The notes: generated by a model not told the origin, from the sequence alone. A stretch of DNA of 64,000 nucleotides from Haladaptatus litoreus (GCF_900156425.1 NZ_FTNO01000005.1:62001-126000), one strand, 5' to 3'; counted from the first letter of the stretch, positions 6,945 to 17,105 are shown. A program made the numbers and translations.

Positions 6945-8222
6945 ATGCTTCACGACACTTGGACGCGTCCGCCGCCTGTCATTCTGAAATACTATCTCTT
7001 CCAAGCGACGATGAGCTTCGGGTTCTTTTGGCCCGTGTTTACGATTTTCCTCCTGAACCGTGGCCTGAACTACACGCAAATCGGTCTTCTCGGAAGCGTC
7101 TCGGCGGCGTTCATCGTCGTCGGCGAAATTCCGTCCGGATACCTCAGCGATTACATCGGTCGCCGCCGGAGCCTCCTGCTCGGAAATATCCTGCTCGCGC
7201 TCTCGGTGTTCGGCTTCGTCGTTGCGCAGACGTTTGCCGCGTTCGCAGTACTCTGGATTCTGTGGGCGCTCGGAATCGCATTCCAGTCGGGGAGCGGCGA
7301 TGCGTGGCTCTACGATACGCTGCAAGACCGACTTCGCGAAGCGGAATACACTCGCGTCCGAGGACGAGGCGGGTCGGTGAATCAGTGGGTGAGCGCCGGA
7401 ACGATGCTCACTGCCGGATTTCTCTACAGCCTCGACCCTCGGTTACCGTTCGTGGCGGGTGGCCTCCTGCTTCTCTCTGGAGTTCCCGTTTTGCTCTCTT
7501 TGCCCGCATCGGGTCGCCACGCAAACGACGATGACGACGACAGCACCGATAGCGACGACACCGACGATGACGATACTGTCGATGATGACGATGACGACGA
7601 GTTCACGATTTTGGACGCGATTCCGGTTATCCGGCGAAAGCTATCGGAACCACCGCTTCGCTCGTTCGTCCTGTACACAGCGCTGTTTTTCGCCATTATC
7701 AACGCGGCGGACGAGTTTATTCAGCCGATTGCGACGCAACGGCTTTCACTGCCGCAGGAGGGACTCGGCCCACTCTACACCGCGTTCAGCGTCGTCGCCG
7801 CCATCGCAAGTTACCACGCCGGAACCATCGAGAACTACCTCTCAACTCGCTGGGCAGTGCTCCTCATCCCCGCTCTGGTCGGGATTTTCTTCGTCGCTCC
7901 GCTGTTCTTTCCGCTCGCGGCGTTTCCGCTGTTTTTCGTCATGAAATCCGCGAACACGGTGATGAAACCGATTGCGAGCGGCTACATCAACGAACACACC
8001 GAATCCGTCGGTCGGGCAACGGTGCTCAGTGCGGTTTCGATGGTGTACGCGCTGGTTCGCCTTCCGCTCAAACCGCTCGTCGGCGTCGTCGCCGACGTTC
8101 GAACGCCGCTCGTTGCACTCGCGGCGCTGGGTTGTTTCTTCCTCGCTTGCGTCGTCGTTTTTCACACGCTCGAATCACCGGTCGGTTCCGTCGAAGCGGA
8201 GACTGGCGTCTCGTCGGACTGA
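6945..8222 (+). CDS. MFS transporter with an Asp-rich central loop
   Basis: 425 residues with about 12 membrane helices. The MFS signature between helices 2 and 3 reads GYLSDYIGRRRS, preceded by the acidic GEIPSG. Residues about 194-221, in the central cytoplasmic loop between the two six-helix halves, are nearly all Asp, Ser and Thr. The second half keeps the typical helix pattern through VVFHTLESP. The family includes drug and sugar exporters and the substrate is not predictable. It is a single gene divergent from dpsA. Confidence 0.88.
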   Translation: MLHDTWTRPPPVILKYYLFQATMSFGFFWPVFTIFLLNRGLNYTQIGLLGSVSAAFIVVGEIPSGYLSDYIGRRRSLLLGNILLALSVFGFVVAQTFAAFAVLWILWALGIAFQSGSGDAWLYDTLQDRLREAEYTRVRGRGGSVNQWVSAGTMLTAGFLYSLDPRLPFVAGGLLLLSGVPVLLSLPASGRHANDDDDDSTDSDDTDDDDTVDDDDDDEFTILDAIPVIRRKLSEPPLRSFVLYTALFFAIINAADEFIQPIATQRLSLPQEGLGPLYTAFSVVAAIASYHAGTIENYLSTRWAVLLIPALVGIFFVAPLFFPLAAFPLFFVMKSANTVMKPIASGYINEHTESVGRATVLSAVSMVYALVRLPLKPLVGVVADVRTPLVALAALGCFFLACVVVFHTLESPVGSVEAETGVSSD

Positions 8223-8267
8223 GCTTTGCTCCGAAAACAAAGAAAATCGAAAACAGAGCGGGTGACG

Positions 8268-8462
8268 CTACGACTCGTCTTCCGTCTCGTCGTCTTTCAT
8301 ATCGCCGAGTTTGGCGATGAGTTCGTCGCTGGAGGCATCGCTGTCGAACGTGATTTCGCCCTTATGGTCGTTTTCGTGGACGTTGACGGCGCTCGACTCG
8401 TCCATGTTGGAGTCCTGTTCTCGGTTCTGTTGCTCAGATTCGTCGTAGCTTCCAAAACCCAT
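8268..8462 (-). CDS. DUF5786 family protein
   Basis: 64 residues and strongly acidic. It starts MGFGSYDESEQQNRE, carries a central HENDHKGEITFD segment and ends SSDELIAKLGDMKDDE. This is the pattern of the haloarchaeal DUF5786 family, conserved and of unknown function. The ATG is followed at once by the hallmark GFGSYDESEQQ. It is convergent with the MFS gene. Confidence 0.85.
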   Translation of the reverse strand: MGFGSYDESEQQNREQDSNMDESSAVNVHENDHKGEITFDSDASSDELIAKLGDMKDDETEDES

Positions 8463-8573
8463 ATTTGAACTTATCGTCCGAACTCACTAAAGGCATGCGG
8501 TATTCGGACGCTTCGTGATACGGTTGTATCGTAGACCGACGTTATTTACGTCCACTCGCTCCAACCTTCGCAG

Positions 8574-11444
8574 ATGAACCGGAATCGACGTTCGACCGAC
8601 AGTCCAACGGGGTCGATTTCCGTCCTCGTCGTCGGCGACCCACACTGGCGACAGCGTCTCGTCTCCGGACTCTCGGACCCCGACGAAACGCTCGTCACGA
8701 CGGCGGTTCGCGGCCACGACGGATACGAATGGCTGACCTCACAACCGGGTGAGGTTGACTGCATCGTCTGTTCGCTCGACCTTCCGGATATGACAGGTGT
8801 GGAATTTCTGGAAGTCGTCCGCGCTGTGTATCCCGACCTCCCCGTTATCCTCGTCGCTAGTGACGGTGACGAAGCGATAGCGAGTCGTGCCGTCGCGGCA
8901 GATGTGACCGACTACATCATCAGCGACGGACGACCGACCCTCGATGACGACCTGTTTCGACGGATTCGACAAGCGGCGGTCCAGTACCAAGTCGATACGA
9001 CGCGCCGTCGGCAGGCACACCAGTTCGAGGCACTGTTCAACGACCCGGAAACGTTTACATGGGTCGTTGCACCGAACGGCCGACTCCTCCGGACGAATCG
9101 AACCGCACTCGATTTCCTCGACACCACGCCGAACTCGTTCACGGGAATGTCCTTTGCCGACTCCCCGTGGTGGGCGGATTCCGACACGACCGCGGAGGAG
9201 ATTCGCGACGCCCTTCGAACCGCTAAGCAGAGTGACGTCACTCGATTCGAAACCGAGTTACGAAATTCGGATGGTCGTGTCGAACTCGACCTTTCGTTCC
9301 GTCCCGTGACGAACCGAGACGGTGCCGTCGTCAGCATCGTCGTCGAGGGAACCGACGTAACGCAGCGCGCTCATCTCGAACGTGAACTCCGGGAATCGGA
9401 GGAACTCCATCGAGTCACGCTCAACAACATGACCGACACCGTTCTCGTCACGAACGACGACGGGGAGTTCACGTATATCTGTCCCAACGTCCACTTCATT
9501 TTCGGCTACTCAGTCGAGGAGTTACGCGAATTTGGAACCATCGACGCGCTTCTCGGTGACGACCTCTTCGAACGAGAAGTGCTCGAAGGCGAAGGCGTTC
9601 TCACGAACGTCGAATGTACCGCTACCGACAAAGCAGGACGGGAACACACGCTTCTCGTCAACGTTCGTCGCGTCTCGATTCAAGGAGGGACAACCCTCTA
9701 CAGCTGTCGTGACATCACGAAGAGAAAGGAGCGAGAACGGGCACTGACAGCACTTCATCGGACGACTCGCGACCTTCTCTACGCCGAAACCGAACAGGAA
9801 ATAGCAGAACTCGTCATCGACGACGCAACCGACATTTTCGACCGCGAAGAGTGTGCCATCTACCGTTTCGACGACGTGAAAAACGAACTGTGGCCCGCGG
9901 CGGCGACTGACACAATGTCGGCAGTTCACGGCGAACTGCCGACCGTCGGACTCAACGAGCAAAGCAGCGCGGGACGGTCGTTCATCGAACAAACCTCGTT
10001 GCCGTTCGATGATGGAATCGTTCCCGGCGACCCCTTCGCTTCCGTCGTCAACGGACGGGACGGACTGTTCGTTCCGCTTCGCGACCATGGGATTTTGATC
10101 GTCGGCGACGAACGGGCCACGCTCGACGAGGTGACCGCCGAGATAATCGACCTCCTCGCCGCAACCGTCGAGGCGGCACTTGACCGTATCGAACGTGAGG
10201 ACGAACTCAGAGAGCGCGACCGGGAACTGCAACGGCGAAATCGACAGCTCTCTCGACTCAATCAAACCAATGAAATAATTCGAGACATCGACCAAGCCCT
10301 CGTCCAAGCGGCATCGCGCGAGGAAATCGAACACGCCGTTTGCGAGCGACTGACGACGGATGACAGGTTCGAGTTCGCATGGGTCGGCGCTCCGGACCCG
10401 GGTACCGAAACCCTCCGTCCGCGAGCGTGGTTCGGAGACGACGGTGGGTATCTGGACACTGTCGAAATCACGTCGGACGAACCCGCCGAACGAGCGTTTT
10501 CGACGGAATCTACCGCCGCGGTTCCGAACGTCGCGGACGACCTCCAAGGCGAACCGTGGCGACGGGAGGCACTTTCGAGCGGATTTCAATGCGTCATCGC
10601 CGTCCCGCTGGTTCACGACGGTGTCGTGTACGGGGTGTTGGCCGTGTACGCTGGACAGCCGAATGCGTTCGACCAACGAGGACAGACAGTTCTTTCGGAA
10701 CTGGGTGAAACCATCGCCTCTGCGATTCGCTCTGTCGAGCGAAAACACGCGTTGTTGAGCGATTCCGTCACCGAACTCGAATACAGGATTCGGGATTCGA
10801 ACTGTGTCCTTCGAACGCTTGCGCGAAAAGCCGGTTGTTCCCTCGAACTGAAGGGTGGTGTCCGTGAGACGGAAACCGGTGTCAGACTACTCGTCGCTGT
10901 CGATGATGGCTCTTCTGAGGATGTCGTTTCCGTCGCGGACGAAACCGTCGCCGTCAAATCGGCATCTGCTGTTTCCACGAATCACGATGCTGCTCTCGTT
11001 CAGTTGACGATTTCCGCGCCGTTCATCGCGACGAAGGTGGCCGAACACGGTGCGACGCTCGAACGGTTCGGAGCGAACGGCGAGGAAGCGACTGCGACGG
11101 TGTTCGTTCCCTCTCCGGTGACGACGCATACGGTCGATGACATCGTTTCACGCGAGTATCCCGACTCGGAGTTGGTTGCACAGCGTGAACGCGAACACCC
11201 ACCGACTACCAATCGTCAGTTCCGAAACGAGTTTCTGCAGACGGTTACGGATAGGCAACTCGAAGTCGTCCAGACCGCATACTACAGCGGCTATTTCGAT
11301 TCTCCCAGACGGAGTGACGGGAAAGCGGTTGCGTCCATGCTCGACATCTCCCCGGCGGCGTTTTACGAGCACTCTCGGAAGGTACAACGGAAACTCTTCG
11401 AGACGGTGTTCGACCGAACGATTTCCGTTTCGAACACCGGTTGA
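8574..11444 (+). CDS. REC-PAS-PAS-GAF-GAF Bat-type transcription regulator
   Basis: 956 residues. Rough order: receiver-like domain 14-130; PAS about 145-265; second PAS about 275-390 (ELRESEELHRVTLNNMTDTVLVTNDDGEF...); GAF about 395-545; coiled linker; second GAF of the bacterio-opsin-activator type about 575-725; Bat-type domain; and a C-terminal HTH_10 (LTDRQLEVVQTAYYSGYFDSPR...). Proteins of this kind sense light, oxygen or redox state in haloarchaea and regulate transcription directly. The receiver position that normally holds the phosphorylated Asp is Ser67 (SLDLP), so it is probably a pseudo-receiver. No cognate kinase lies nearby; targets unknown. Confidence 0.88.
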   Translation: MNRNRRSTDSPTGSISVLVVGDPHWRQRLVSGLSDPDETLVTTAVRGHDGYEWLTSQPGEVDCIVCSLDLPDMTGVEFLEVVRAVYPDLPVILVASDGDEAIASRAVAADVTDYIISDGRPTLDDDLFRRIRQAAVQYQVDTTRRRQAHQFEALFNDPETFTWVVAPNGRLLRTNRTALDFLDTTPNSFTGMSFADSPWWADSDTTAEEIRDALRTAKQSDVTRFETELRNSDGRVELDLSFRPVTNRDGAVVSIVVEGTDVTQRAHLERELRESEELHRVTLNNMTDTVLVTNDDGEFTYICPNVHFIFGYSVEELREFGTIDALLGDDLFEREVLEGEGVLTNVECTATDKAGREHTLLVNVRRVSIQGGTTLYSCRDITKRKERERALTALHRTTRDLLYAETEQEIAELVIDDATDIFDREECAIYRFDDVKNELWPAAATDTMSAVHGELPTVGLNEQSSAGRSFIEQTSLPFDDGIVPGDPFASVVNGRDGLFVPLRDHGILIVGDERATLDEVTAEIIDLLAATVEAALDRIEREDELRERDRELQRRNRQLSRLNQTNEIIRDIDQALVQAASREEIEHAVCERLTTDDRFEFAWVGAPDPGTETLRPRAWFGDDGGYLDTVEITSDEPAERAFSTESTAAVPNVADDLQGEPWRREALSSGFQCVIAVPLVHDGVVYGVLAVYAGQPNAFDQRGQTVLSELGETIASAIRSVERKHALLSDSVTELEYRIRDSNCVLRTLARKAGCSLELKGGVRETETGVRLLVAVDDGSSEDVVSVADETVAVKSASAVSTNHDAALVQLTISAPFIATKVAEHGATLERFGANGEEATATVFVPSPVTTHTVDDIVSREYPDSELVAQREREHPPTTNRQFRNEFLQTVTDRQLEVVQTAYYSGYFDSPRRSDGKAVASMLDISPAAFYEHSRKVQRKLFETVFDRTISVSNTG

Positions 11445-11579
11445 CTATCTAGGCTATTTTGATCCTGCAAACCTCACTATTCAACGAGCTATTACTTGCC
11501 ACTCTCGCAAAAATTGCACGACGTGGCGACGACAGAGTGGTGCTGTGAGTACCCAGTTCGTCGCTCAGGAGCAACCTCG

Positions 11580-11723
11580 ATGCGAGATATAGAACACGAC
11601 TCGACGACCGAATCGCAGTACGAATGTGTTGGCTGTGGAACTATTGTAACCGCCGGATACCACCCCGGTTCGTGTGATGACTGTGGCATCGGTTTCCGAA
11701 ATCGGCGAACACCGCTCGAATGA
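11580..11723 (+). CDS. Rubrerythrin-like zinc-ribbon mini-protein
   Basis: 47 residues from the ATG at 11580. Two Cys pairs, YECVGCGT and GSCDDCGI, form a likely zinc or rubredoxin-type iron site; NRRTPLE ends the chain. This matches the small haloarchaeal rubrerythrin-like proteins (DUF7129-type, from memory). Its TGA overlaps the ATG of the glutamate dehydrogenase gene by 4 nt, implying translational coupling. The longer upstream frame has no similarity to this family and was left out. Confidence 0.75.
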   Translation: MRDIEHDSTTESQYECVGCGTIVTAGYHPGSCDDCGIGFRNRRTPLE

Positions 11724-13027
11724 CCCCGATGGCAAACACTGCAAACTCCGGAACTACGACGGAGCGCGACGAATCGAACGACGACGTGTCTGAATCCGCG
11801 CTCGACACCGCTCGGCGACAGTTGAACAGGGCGGCGACGCACCTCGACATCGACCCGAACATCATCAAGCGACTTCGCCACCCAGCTCGCGTTCAGCGGG
11901 TCACTGTGCCGCTGAAACGTGATGACGGTTCCGTCGAGGTGTTCACCGGCTACCGCGCCCAACACGACGACGTTCGCGGCCCGTACAAGGGCGGTATGCG
12001 GTACCACCCCGGTGTAACCGAGGAGGAGTGTATCGGCCTCTCGATGTGGATGACGTGGAAATGCGCCGTGATGGACATTCCGTTCGGCGGCGCGAAAGGT
12101 GGTGTCGTCGTCAACTCGAAACAGCTCTCTTCGGCGGAAACGGAGCGTCTGACGCGCCGATTCGCACAGGAACTTCGGGAGGTTGTCGGCCCGACGACCG
12201 ATATTCCCGCACCGGACATGGGAACAGATTCGCAAACGATGGCGTGGTTCATGGACGCCTACTCGATGCAGGAAGGGGAAACCCAACCCGGCGTCGTCAC
12301 GGGAAAACCGCCGGTAATCGGTGGTTCGTTCGGGCGCGAGGAAGCGCCGGGTCGTTCCGTCGCGCTCATCGTTCGTGAAGCATGTGAGTACTACGAGTAC
12401 GGACTCGACGGAACCACTGTCGCCGTGCAGGGATTCGGAAGTGTCGGTGCGAACGCCGCCCGACTTCTGGATGAGTGGGGCGCGACGGTGGTCGCCGTTT
12501 CCGACGTTAACGGCGCGGCGTACAACCCGGACGGTATCGACACCGAAACGGTGCCATCGCACGAGGAAGAACCTGAAGCAGTCACCCAATACGGCGACGA
12601 AACCATCGGGAACGAAGAGTTGTTGACGCTCGACGTGGACGTTCTCATCCCTGCCGCGGTGGGGAACGTTCTTACGCAAATGAACGCCGACGACGTGCAA
12701 GCGAATCTCGTGGTTGAGGGGGCGAACGGACCGACGACTTCGATGGCCGATACTATCCTCGAAGAAAACGGTATTCCGGTCATCCCGGACATTCTCGCCA
12801 ACGCGGGCGGCGTGACGGTATCGTACTTCGAATGGTTGCAGGACATCAACCGACGCCAGTGGTCGCTCTCCCGCGTCAACGACGAACTCGAATCCGAGAT
12901 GCTGGGCGCGTGGAACGACGTTCGCGCCGAAGTCGAAGACCGAGACACAACGTGGCGCGACGCCGCCTACATCGTGGCATTGTCGCGTATCGCGGACGCA
13001 CACGAAGCGCGTGGACTGTGGCCCTGA
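11720..13027 (+). CDS. gdhB: Glu/Leu/Phe/Val dehydrogenase (glutamate dehydrogenase)
   Basis: 435 residues; a second start at 11729 is possible. The enzyme interconverts glutamate and 2-oxoglutarate plus ammonium with NAD(P). The catalytic Lys region reads [10 protein letters not shown] and PFGGAKGGV; the PAPDMGT segment carries the catalytic Asp; and the nucleotide-binding fold has [10 protein letters not shown]. Length and motifs are complete. The gene is translationally coupled to the rubrerythrin-like mini-protein upstream. Haloarchaea often carry several paralogues and the coenzyme cannot be settled here; the gene symbol is the common one for this group. Confidence 0.93.
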   Translation: MTPMANTANSGTTTERDESNDDVSESALDTARRQLNRAATHLDIDPNIIKRLRHPARVQRVTVPLKRDDGSVEVFTGYRAQHDDVRGPYKGGMRYHPGVTEEECIGLSMWMTWKCAVMDIPFGGAKGGVVVNSKQLSSAETERLTRRFAQELREVVGPTTDIPAPDMGTDSQTMAWFMDAYSMQEGETQPGVVTGKPPVIGGSFGREEAPGRSVALIVREACEYYEYGLDGTTVAVQGFGSVGANAARLLDEWGATVVAVSDVNGAAYNPDGIDTETVPSHEEEPEAVTQYGDETIGNEELLTLDVDVLIPAAVGNVLTQMNADDVQANLVVEGANGPTTSMADTILEENGIPVIPDILANAGGVTVSYFEWLQDINRRQWSLSRVNDELESEMLGAWNDVRAEVEDRDTTWRDAAYIVALSRIADAHEARGLWP

Positions 13028-13107
13028 GTTCTTCCCCACTGTTTCGTTCCGACGGCTGATTTCCGCGAGGCGACACATTCACTATTTTCGCCCGACCAGT
13101 TCGACCC

Positions 13108-13449
13108 ATGTCGGAAGTCGTTCTCGTCAGACAGCAACTCCGTCCCAGAAAAACAGAGAAACTGCGGGAGTGGTGCGCCGAACTCGAAGCGCGGGAAGAC
13201 GAAGTGATGGAAACCCTCGACAACGAGCGCGTTTTCACCGAAGCCAGATTCCTTCGCTCGAGCGAGGACGGGGACTTCCTCTTTACGTTCATGGAAGCGG
13301 ACGATATCGAAGCGACGAAAGAAGCGGTCGAAGCGTCGGAGTTCGACATCGACGACGACCATGCCGAGGTGATGGACGATGTGCTCGTATCGGGGAGTAC
13401 TGAACTGCTCACGCCGCTCGACTATTTCTCGAATTCGGCGAGGATGTAG
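13108..13449 (+). CDS. DUF6176 family protein
   Basis: 113 residues and acidic. It starts VVLVRQQLRPRKTEKLREWCAELEAREDEVMETL, with ESRxF-like variation, and ends LLTPLDYFSN. I recognise the DUF6176 pattern, a small ferredoxin-like (dimeric alpha-beta barrel) fold of unknown role. It follows gdhB by 80 nt on the same strand and may be cotranscribed. Confidence 0.7.
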   Translation: MSEVVLVRQQLRPRKTEKLREWCAELEAREDEVMETLDNERVFTEARFLRSSEDGDFLFTFMEADDIEATKEAVEASEFDIDDDHAEVMDDVLVSGSTELLTPLDYFSNSARM

Positions 13450-13482
13450 AACAACGGAAACGATGGGGTATGGTCGTCGCCT

Positions 13483-16014
13483 TTATGATTGTATCGTTTT
13501 CTCCGACTCCGTCGCCTCGTCTATCTCATCGTCGGTAAACAGGAGGTCTTTGTACTCGAACGCGACGAACATCTCTAGTTGGTCGTCGTAATGTTCGTCC
13601 GGCGTTCCGTCGGGGGCGACGTAACCGGAATTCCCCGGCGGAAGGATGTTTTCCCCGCGTATTTCCGCACCCATCCGGACGATGTGATTTTCCGTTCCGC
13701 GATTCAAAAAGGGCATATCGCCGGCATCGCCAACCCCAATCGGCATACCGAACAGGGCCATGTTGTCGAGTTCATCGACCTCCGCAGACTGTTGCCAGTT
13801 CGAAACGTCGCACCCATACTCGTCTTCGAGCGCGGTGACCGTTTCGCGGAATGCATCCCGAAACACGCAGTCCGGTTGACCGTCGAAGTAATCCACCGCG
13901 GTTTCGAGTGTAGTTTCTTCCGGGTGGAGCGCCCGCATTAGGGTTCCGTGGCCGTATCGATAGTCGAGGAAGTAGTTCGCTTGGTCGTATGCGTCGCCGA
14001 ACACCGGACTGAAGGTCTTTTCCAGCAGACGCGGAAAAAACGCGTCGAACACGGTAAATCCGACCGGATACGACCCGCCGAATTCCGCCCCGTCACCCTG
14101 TCGATAGTCGTTCCATCTTCGGAGCGCGTTCAGGGCATCTCGTTCGATTTTCGAAAGCTCCGACCCTTTGAGCGAATCGAGGAGGTGGTCTTTGTACCGA
14201 ATCGCACGCAAATCGACGAACGAGATGTCGTAGACGATGTCTTTCACGTCTTCGTATCGGACGCCCCCACGCTCGATGCGGCGTTCCACGAGATTGATGA
14301 TGCGCTGAACGCGGTGGTCGGTTCCCCACGAATAACTCAGGTCGCCGTTGTCCCAGTCCGGCGCGGGTTTGTTGTTCCACTGCGCCGAGTATCCAGAAGG
14401 GGGGTTGATGGCGTACGGAACCTCGTCGTCCGCCGCTCGGAGATAGTCGTCCTCGGTCAGTTCGTGTTTCGTGCCGTCCGCCGGAAGTCTGGTGTCCCAC
14501 GGGACGTTCTCCGCGTCGGGGTACCGACCGAGATGGAAGTATCCGATATCGTCCCCTCCGGCCCACATGAAGTTCAGAGCGTAATCACACTGTTGGGCGG
14601 CCTCCCCGTACTCGTGAACGTCGCTTGCGAACTGCGCGTCGTAGAACGCTCGCCAACAGTTCATGTCGCGTCCTTCGAAACCGCGCGTTTGCGCGAGTGC
14701 TTCGCCCGTATCCGGACTGTACTGCGTGACGGTCCCGTGATGCGTCCACCGGAGTGTGATGGTTTCGTCCGGTGCATCGGCGATTGGTATCGTCTCATCT
14801 CGTTCCTTTACATCGCGCAATTCACCACGGAACTCGTATTGGTCAGCAGACTCCTCGCGTGGAACGATGGACTCCACGAACGTCTGAATCGAGTTGTCGA
14901 TTCCTGCCGTACTGGTAAACGCTCCGTCCTCATTGTGGCCGAACATCACGAACGGATAGCCTGTCACGGTCGAGCCGGAAATATCGAAACCGGGGCCGTG
15001 AAGGCCGATTTCGTACATCACGGAGGGCGTGGAAAAGCCCATCTGCGGGCCACCCATCAGCAGTGGGTCGCCGCTTTCCGTCACGTCCCCGTGAACGGCG
15101 AGGGCGTTGCTCCCCAACTTGATTGGTAGCCCGAGTCCGTCCAATCCCTGTGCGATGGTTCCGATTCGTTCCATCTCGGCGTCGTGTACCGCGCTGGCAT
15201 CGTTCGGAATTCTGAAATCGCCGCCGGTAACGCGGTTGCTTCGTCCACCGACGACGCTGCCGTCCATCGAATCGGTTTTATCTCGACCGCTTGGCGTCGT
15301 TCCCGCGTTTTCGTAGGGTGGTACGTACCCTTCTCCGGACTGCTCGGTCGAGGTCGGCGCTCCGGGGTCGTCACCCCACTGAAGGTCACGAAAAAGGGCC
15401 ATCGCCTTCTCCTCGGAGTAGGTTTCACGAAGTCGCTCGAGAACCGCAGAACCAAGCGTTTCCAACTGAAATCCCGAAAAGTACGCCATCGTGCCGACGA
15501 AGACGCCCGCAACGTCTTCCATCGTCCACTCGTCGGGTTCGAATCCTGCCTCGACGAAGCCCTTGTGCCACTCCCGCTCTCCACCTTTTACCGCTTCGAT
15601 GTACCGGTTGATGCCCTCGGCGAATGCCGAAATGACGGTACGATGTTCGCCATCCAGTTGGGTCGCTATCTGCTCCTCGAGGGGTGTTTGGGTAAAATGC
15701 GTCCGCCGCGATGCTTTGTCGAACTCGACCCAGTCGCTTCCGAGGACTTCCGAGACCGTCCCGTGGTAGAACCGCCGCGAAAGTTCCAGTTGATACAGTC
15801 GGTCTTCGGCAGTCGCGTAGCCATACCCGAAAAACGTCGGTGCGGAATCGTCCGCCTCACGAGCGTACACGTGCGCGACGCCGTATTCGTCGCGCTTTAT
15901 CGTCACCTCGTCTGTTTTGGTTTCATTCCGTTGATATCCGAGCGATTTCGAACTGACGATTGTTCCCGCCGCGATACCGCCGCCGAGTTTCAGAAGCGAC
16001 CGTCTGGTGGTCAT
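13483..16014 (-). CDS. Penicillin acylase family Ntn-hydrolase, Tat-exported
   Basis: 843 residues. A twin-Arg signal (TTRRSLLKLGGGIAAGTIV) precedes an alpha-subunit-like region (EYGVAHVYARE...FFGYGYATAEDRLYQLELSRR). The autocatalytic site is most likely Gly301-Ser302 in KLGSNALAV; Ser302 becomes the N-terminal nucleophile. The downstream GNTDP-like positions read MLFGHNEDGAF. The family hydrolyses amide bonds, including beta-lactam side chains and acyl-homoserine lactones. The protein should work outside the cell, folded before export. It is monocistronic with a short AT-rich promoter upstream. Substrate unknown. Confidence 0.9.
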   Translation of the reverse strand: MTTRRSLLKLGGGIAAGTIVSSKSLGYQRNETKTDEVTIKRDEYGVAHVYAREADDSAPTFFGYGYATAEDRLYQLELSRRFYHGTVSEVLGSDWVEFDKASRRTHFTQTPLEEQIATQLDGEHRTVISAFAEGINRYIEAVKGGEREWHKGFVEAGFEPDEWTMEDVAGVFVGTMAYFSGFQLETLGSAVLERLRETYSEEKAMALFRDLQWGDDPGAPTSTEQSGEGYVPPYENAGTTPSGRDKTDSMDGSVVGGRSNRVTGGDFRIPNDASAVHDAEMERIGTIAQGLDGLGLPIKLGSNALAVHGDVTESGDPLLMGGPQMGFSTPSVMYEIGLHGPGFDISGSTVTGYPFVMFGHNEDGAFTSTAGIDNSIQTFVESIVPREESADQYEFRGELRDVKERDETIPIADAPDETITLRWTHHGTVTQYSPDTGEALAQTRGFEGRDMNCWRAFYDAQFASDVHEYGEAAQQCDYALNFMWAGGDDIGYFHLGRYPDAENVPWDTRLPADGTKHELTEDDYLRAADDEVPYAINPPSGYSAQWNNKPAPDWDNGDLSYSWGTDHRVQRIINLVERRIERGGVRYEDVKDIVYDISFVDLRAIRYKDHLLDSLKGSELSKIERDALNALRRWNDYRQGDGAEFGGSYPVGFTVFDAFFPRLLEKTFSPVFGDAYDQANYFLDYRYGHGTLMRALHPEETTLETAVDYFDGQPDCVFRDAFRETVTALEDEYGCDVSNWQQSAEVDELDNMALFGMPIGVGDAGDMPFLNRGTENHIVRMGAEIRGENILPPGNSGYVAPDGTPDEHYDDQLEMFVAFEYKDLLFTDDEIDEATESEKTIQS

Positions 16015-16100
16015 GGGTTCGTATACTGTATCTAAACATTACGGTTTATAATTATAGTATCCGGAAAAGCGGGAATATATTTATAAAATTTGAAAAATAA

Positions 16101-17105
16101 TTAGGAGACGAGTGGTTTGACTTCCTCACCCAGCCGCTCGATACACTCGACCATCGCGTCGGTGCCGATGCCGGGATGGTAGGTGCGGAAGATGAAATGG
16201 ATGTCGTCGCCCAGTGCATCGCGGTATTCGTTCAGTTCCTCCGCGACCTGTTCGGGCGTGCCGAAGATGGCCTGTTCTTTCAGTTCTTGCTTTCGCTCGT
16301 CGTCCAACTCGTCCACCGATTCGCCGGAGAAAATCTCCGCGTACCGTCGCTGGATGTAGAAGTACCCCGGTTTCATCGCTTCCCACGCCTCCTCTTTCGA
16401 GTCGGCGATGAAGCCGTGCTGGAGGACGTACACGGAGAAATCGCCCTCGATACCTTCTTCTTCTCGAACGCGCTCGATGTCCTTTTTTCGTTTCCTGACT
16501 CCTTCGATTGAAATCGAGGAGGGCGCACACCACGCGTCCGCGACCCGCGCGGCGCGCCGAACGGCGGGTCTGACCGACCCGCCGAACATGATGGGTACGT
16601 CGGATTCGGGTTTCGGCGTCACGCTCACGTCGGGCGAGACGTCGTGGAATTCGGCATCGTAGTCGAGTTCCCCGTCCGACCACGACGCTCGCAGAAGCTT
16701 CGTCAGGTCGGTCATGCGTTCCACTCGTTCCTCTCGCGGAACGCCGAAGGATTCGAACTCGCGCGGGTTCGACCCGATTGCCAGTCCGAGCGTCAGTCGT
16801 CCGTCTGCGAGTAAATCGACCGTCGCGGCATCCTCCGCGAGTCGGACGCCGTCATAAAGCGGCGCGAGGGCGATGCAGGTTCCGAGTTCGACGTTCTCGG
16901 TTCGCGCGGCGAGTGCCCCGAGCGAGGGCATCGTGGCCGGGAGATAACCGTCCTCGGCGAAGTGGTGTTCCGATACCCACATGCTGTCGAGTCCGGCGGA
17001 GTCGATGGTCTCGCCGAGCGTGAGCATCTCGTCGTAAATCTCGGTCATCGAGCGGTCGTCGTCGGGTCGTCGCTGGCAGGTGAACAGCCCTGTCCCGAGC
17101 TTCAT
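16101..17105 (-). CDS. LLM class flavin-dependent oxidoreductase
   Basis: 334 residues. A luciferase-like TIM-barrel monooxygenase: GLFTCQRRPD, DSMWVSEHHFAEDGYLP, and the flavin/phosphate-binding region GRLTLGLAIGSNPREFESFGV. The C-terminus (GTPEQVAEELNEYRDAL...HFIFRTYHPGIG) is typical of the family, which uses FMNH2 or F420H2. Haloarchaea use F420, so either is possible. It is monocistronic, in the same orientation as the penicillin acylase 86 nt downstream. Substrate unknown. Confidence 0.9.
   Translation of the reverse strand: MKLGTGLFTCQRRPDDDRSMTEIYDEMLTLGETIDSAGLDSMWVSEHHFAEDGYLPATMPSLGALAARTENVELGTCIALAPLYDGVRLAEDAATVDLLADGRLTLGLAIGSNPREFESFGVPREERVERMTDLTKLLRASWSDGELDYDAEFHDVSPDVSVTPKPESDVPIMFGGSVRPAVRRAARVADAWCAPSSISIEGVRKRKKDIERVREEEGIEGDFSVYVLQHGFIADSKEEAWEAMKPGYFYIQRRYAEIFSGESVDELDDERKQELKEQAIFGTPEQVAEELNEYRDALGDDIHFIFRTYHPGIGTDAMVECIERLGEEVKPLVS

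Noticed and set aside
11492..13078. A 528-codon open frame on the minus strand over glutamate dehydrogenase
   Set aside because: It is antisense to a clear family member and its sequence is rich in Arg, Val and His without a domain; long antisense frames are expected in GC-rich genes.
13948..15129. A 393-codon plus-strand frame opposite penicillin acylase
   Set aside because: Antisense shadow; the acylase has all family motifs on the minus strand.
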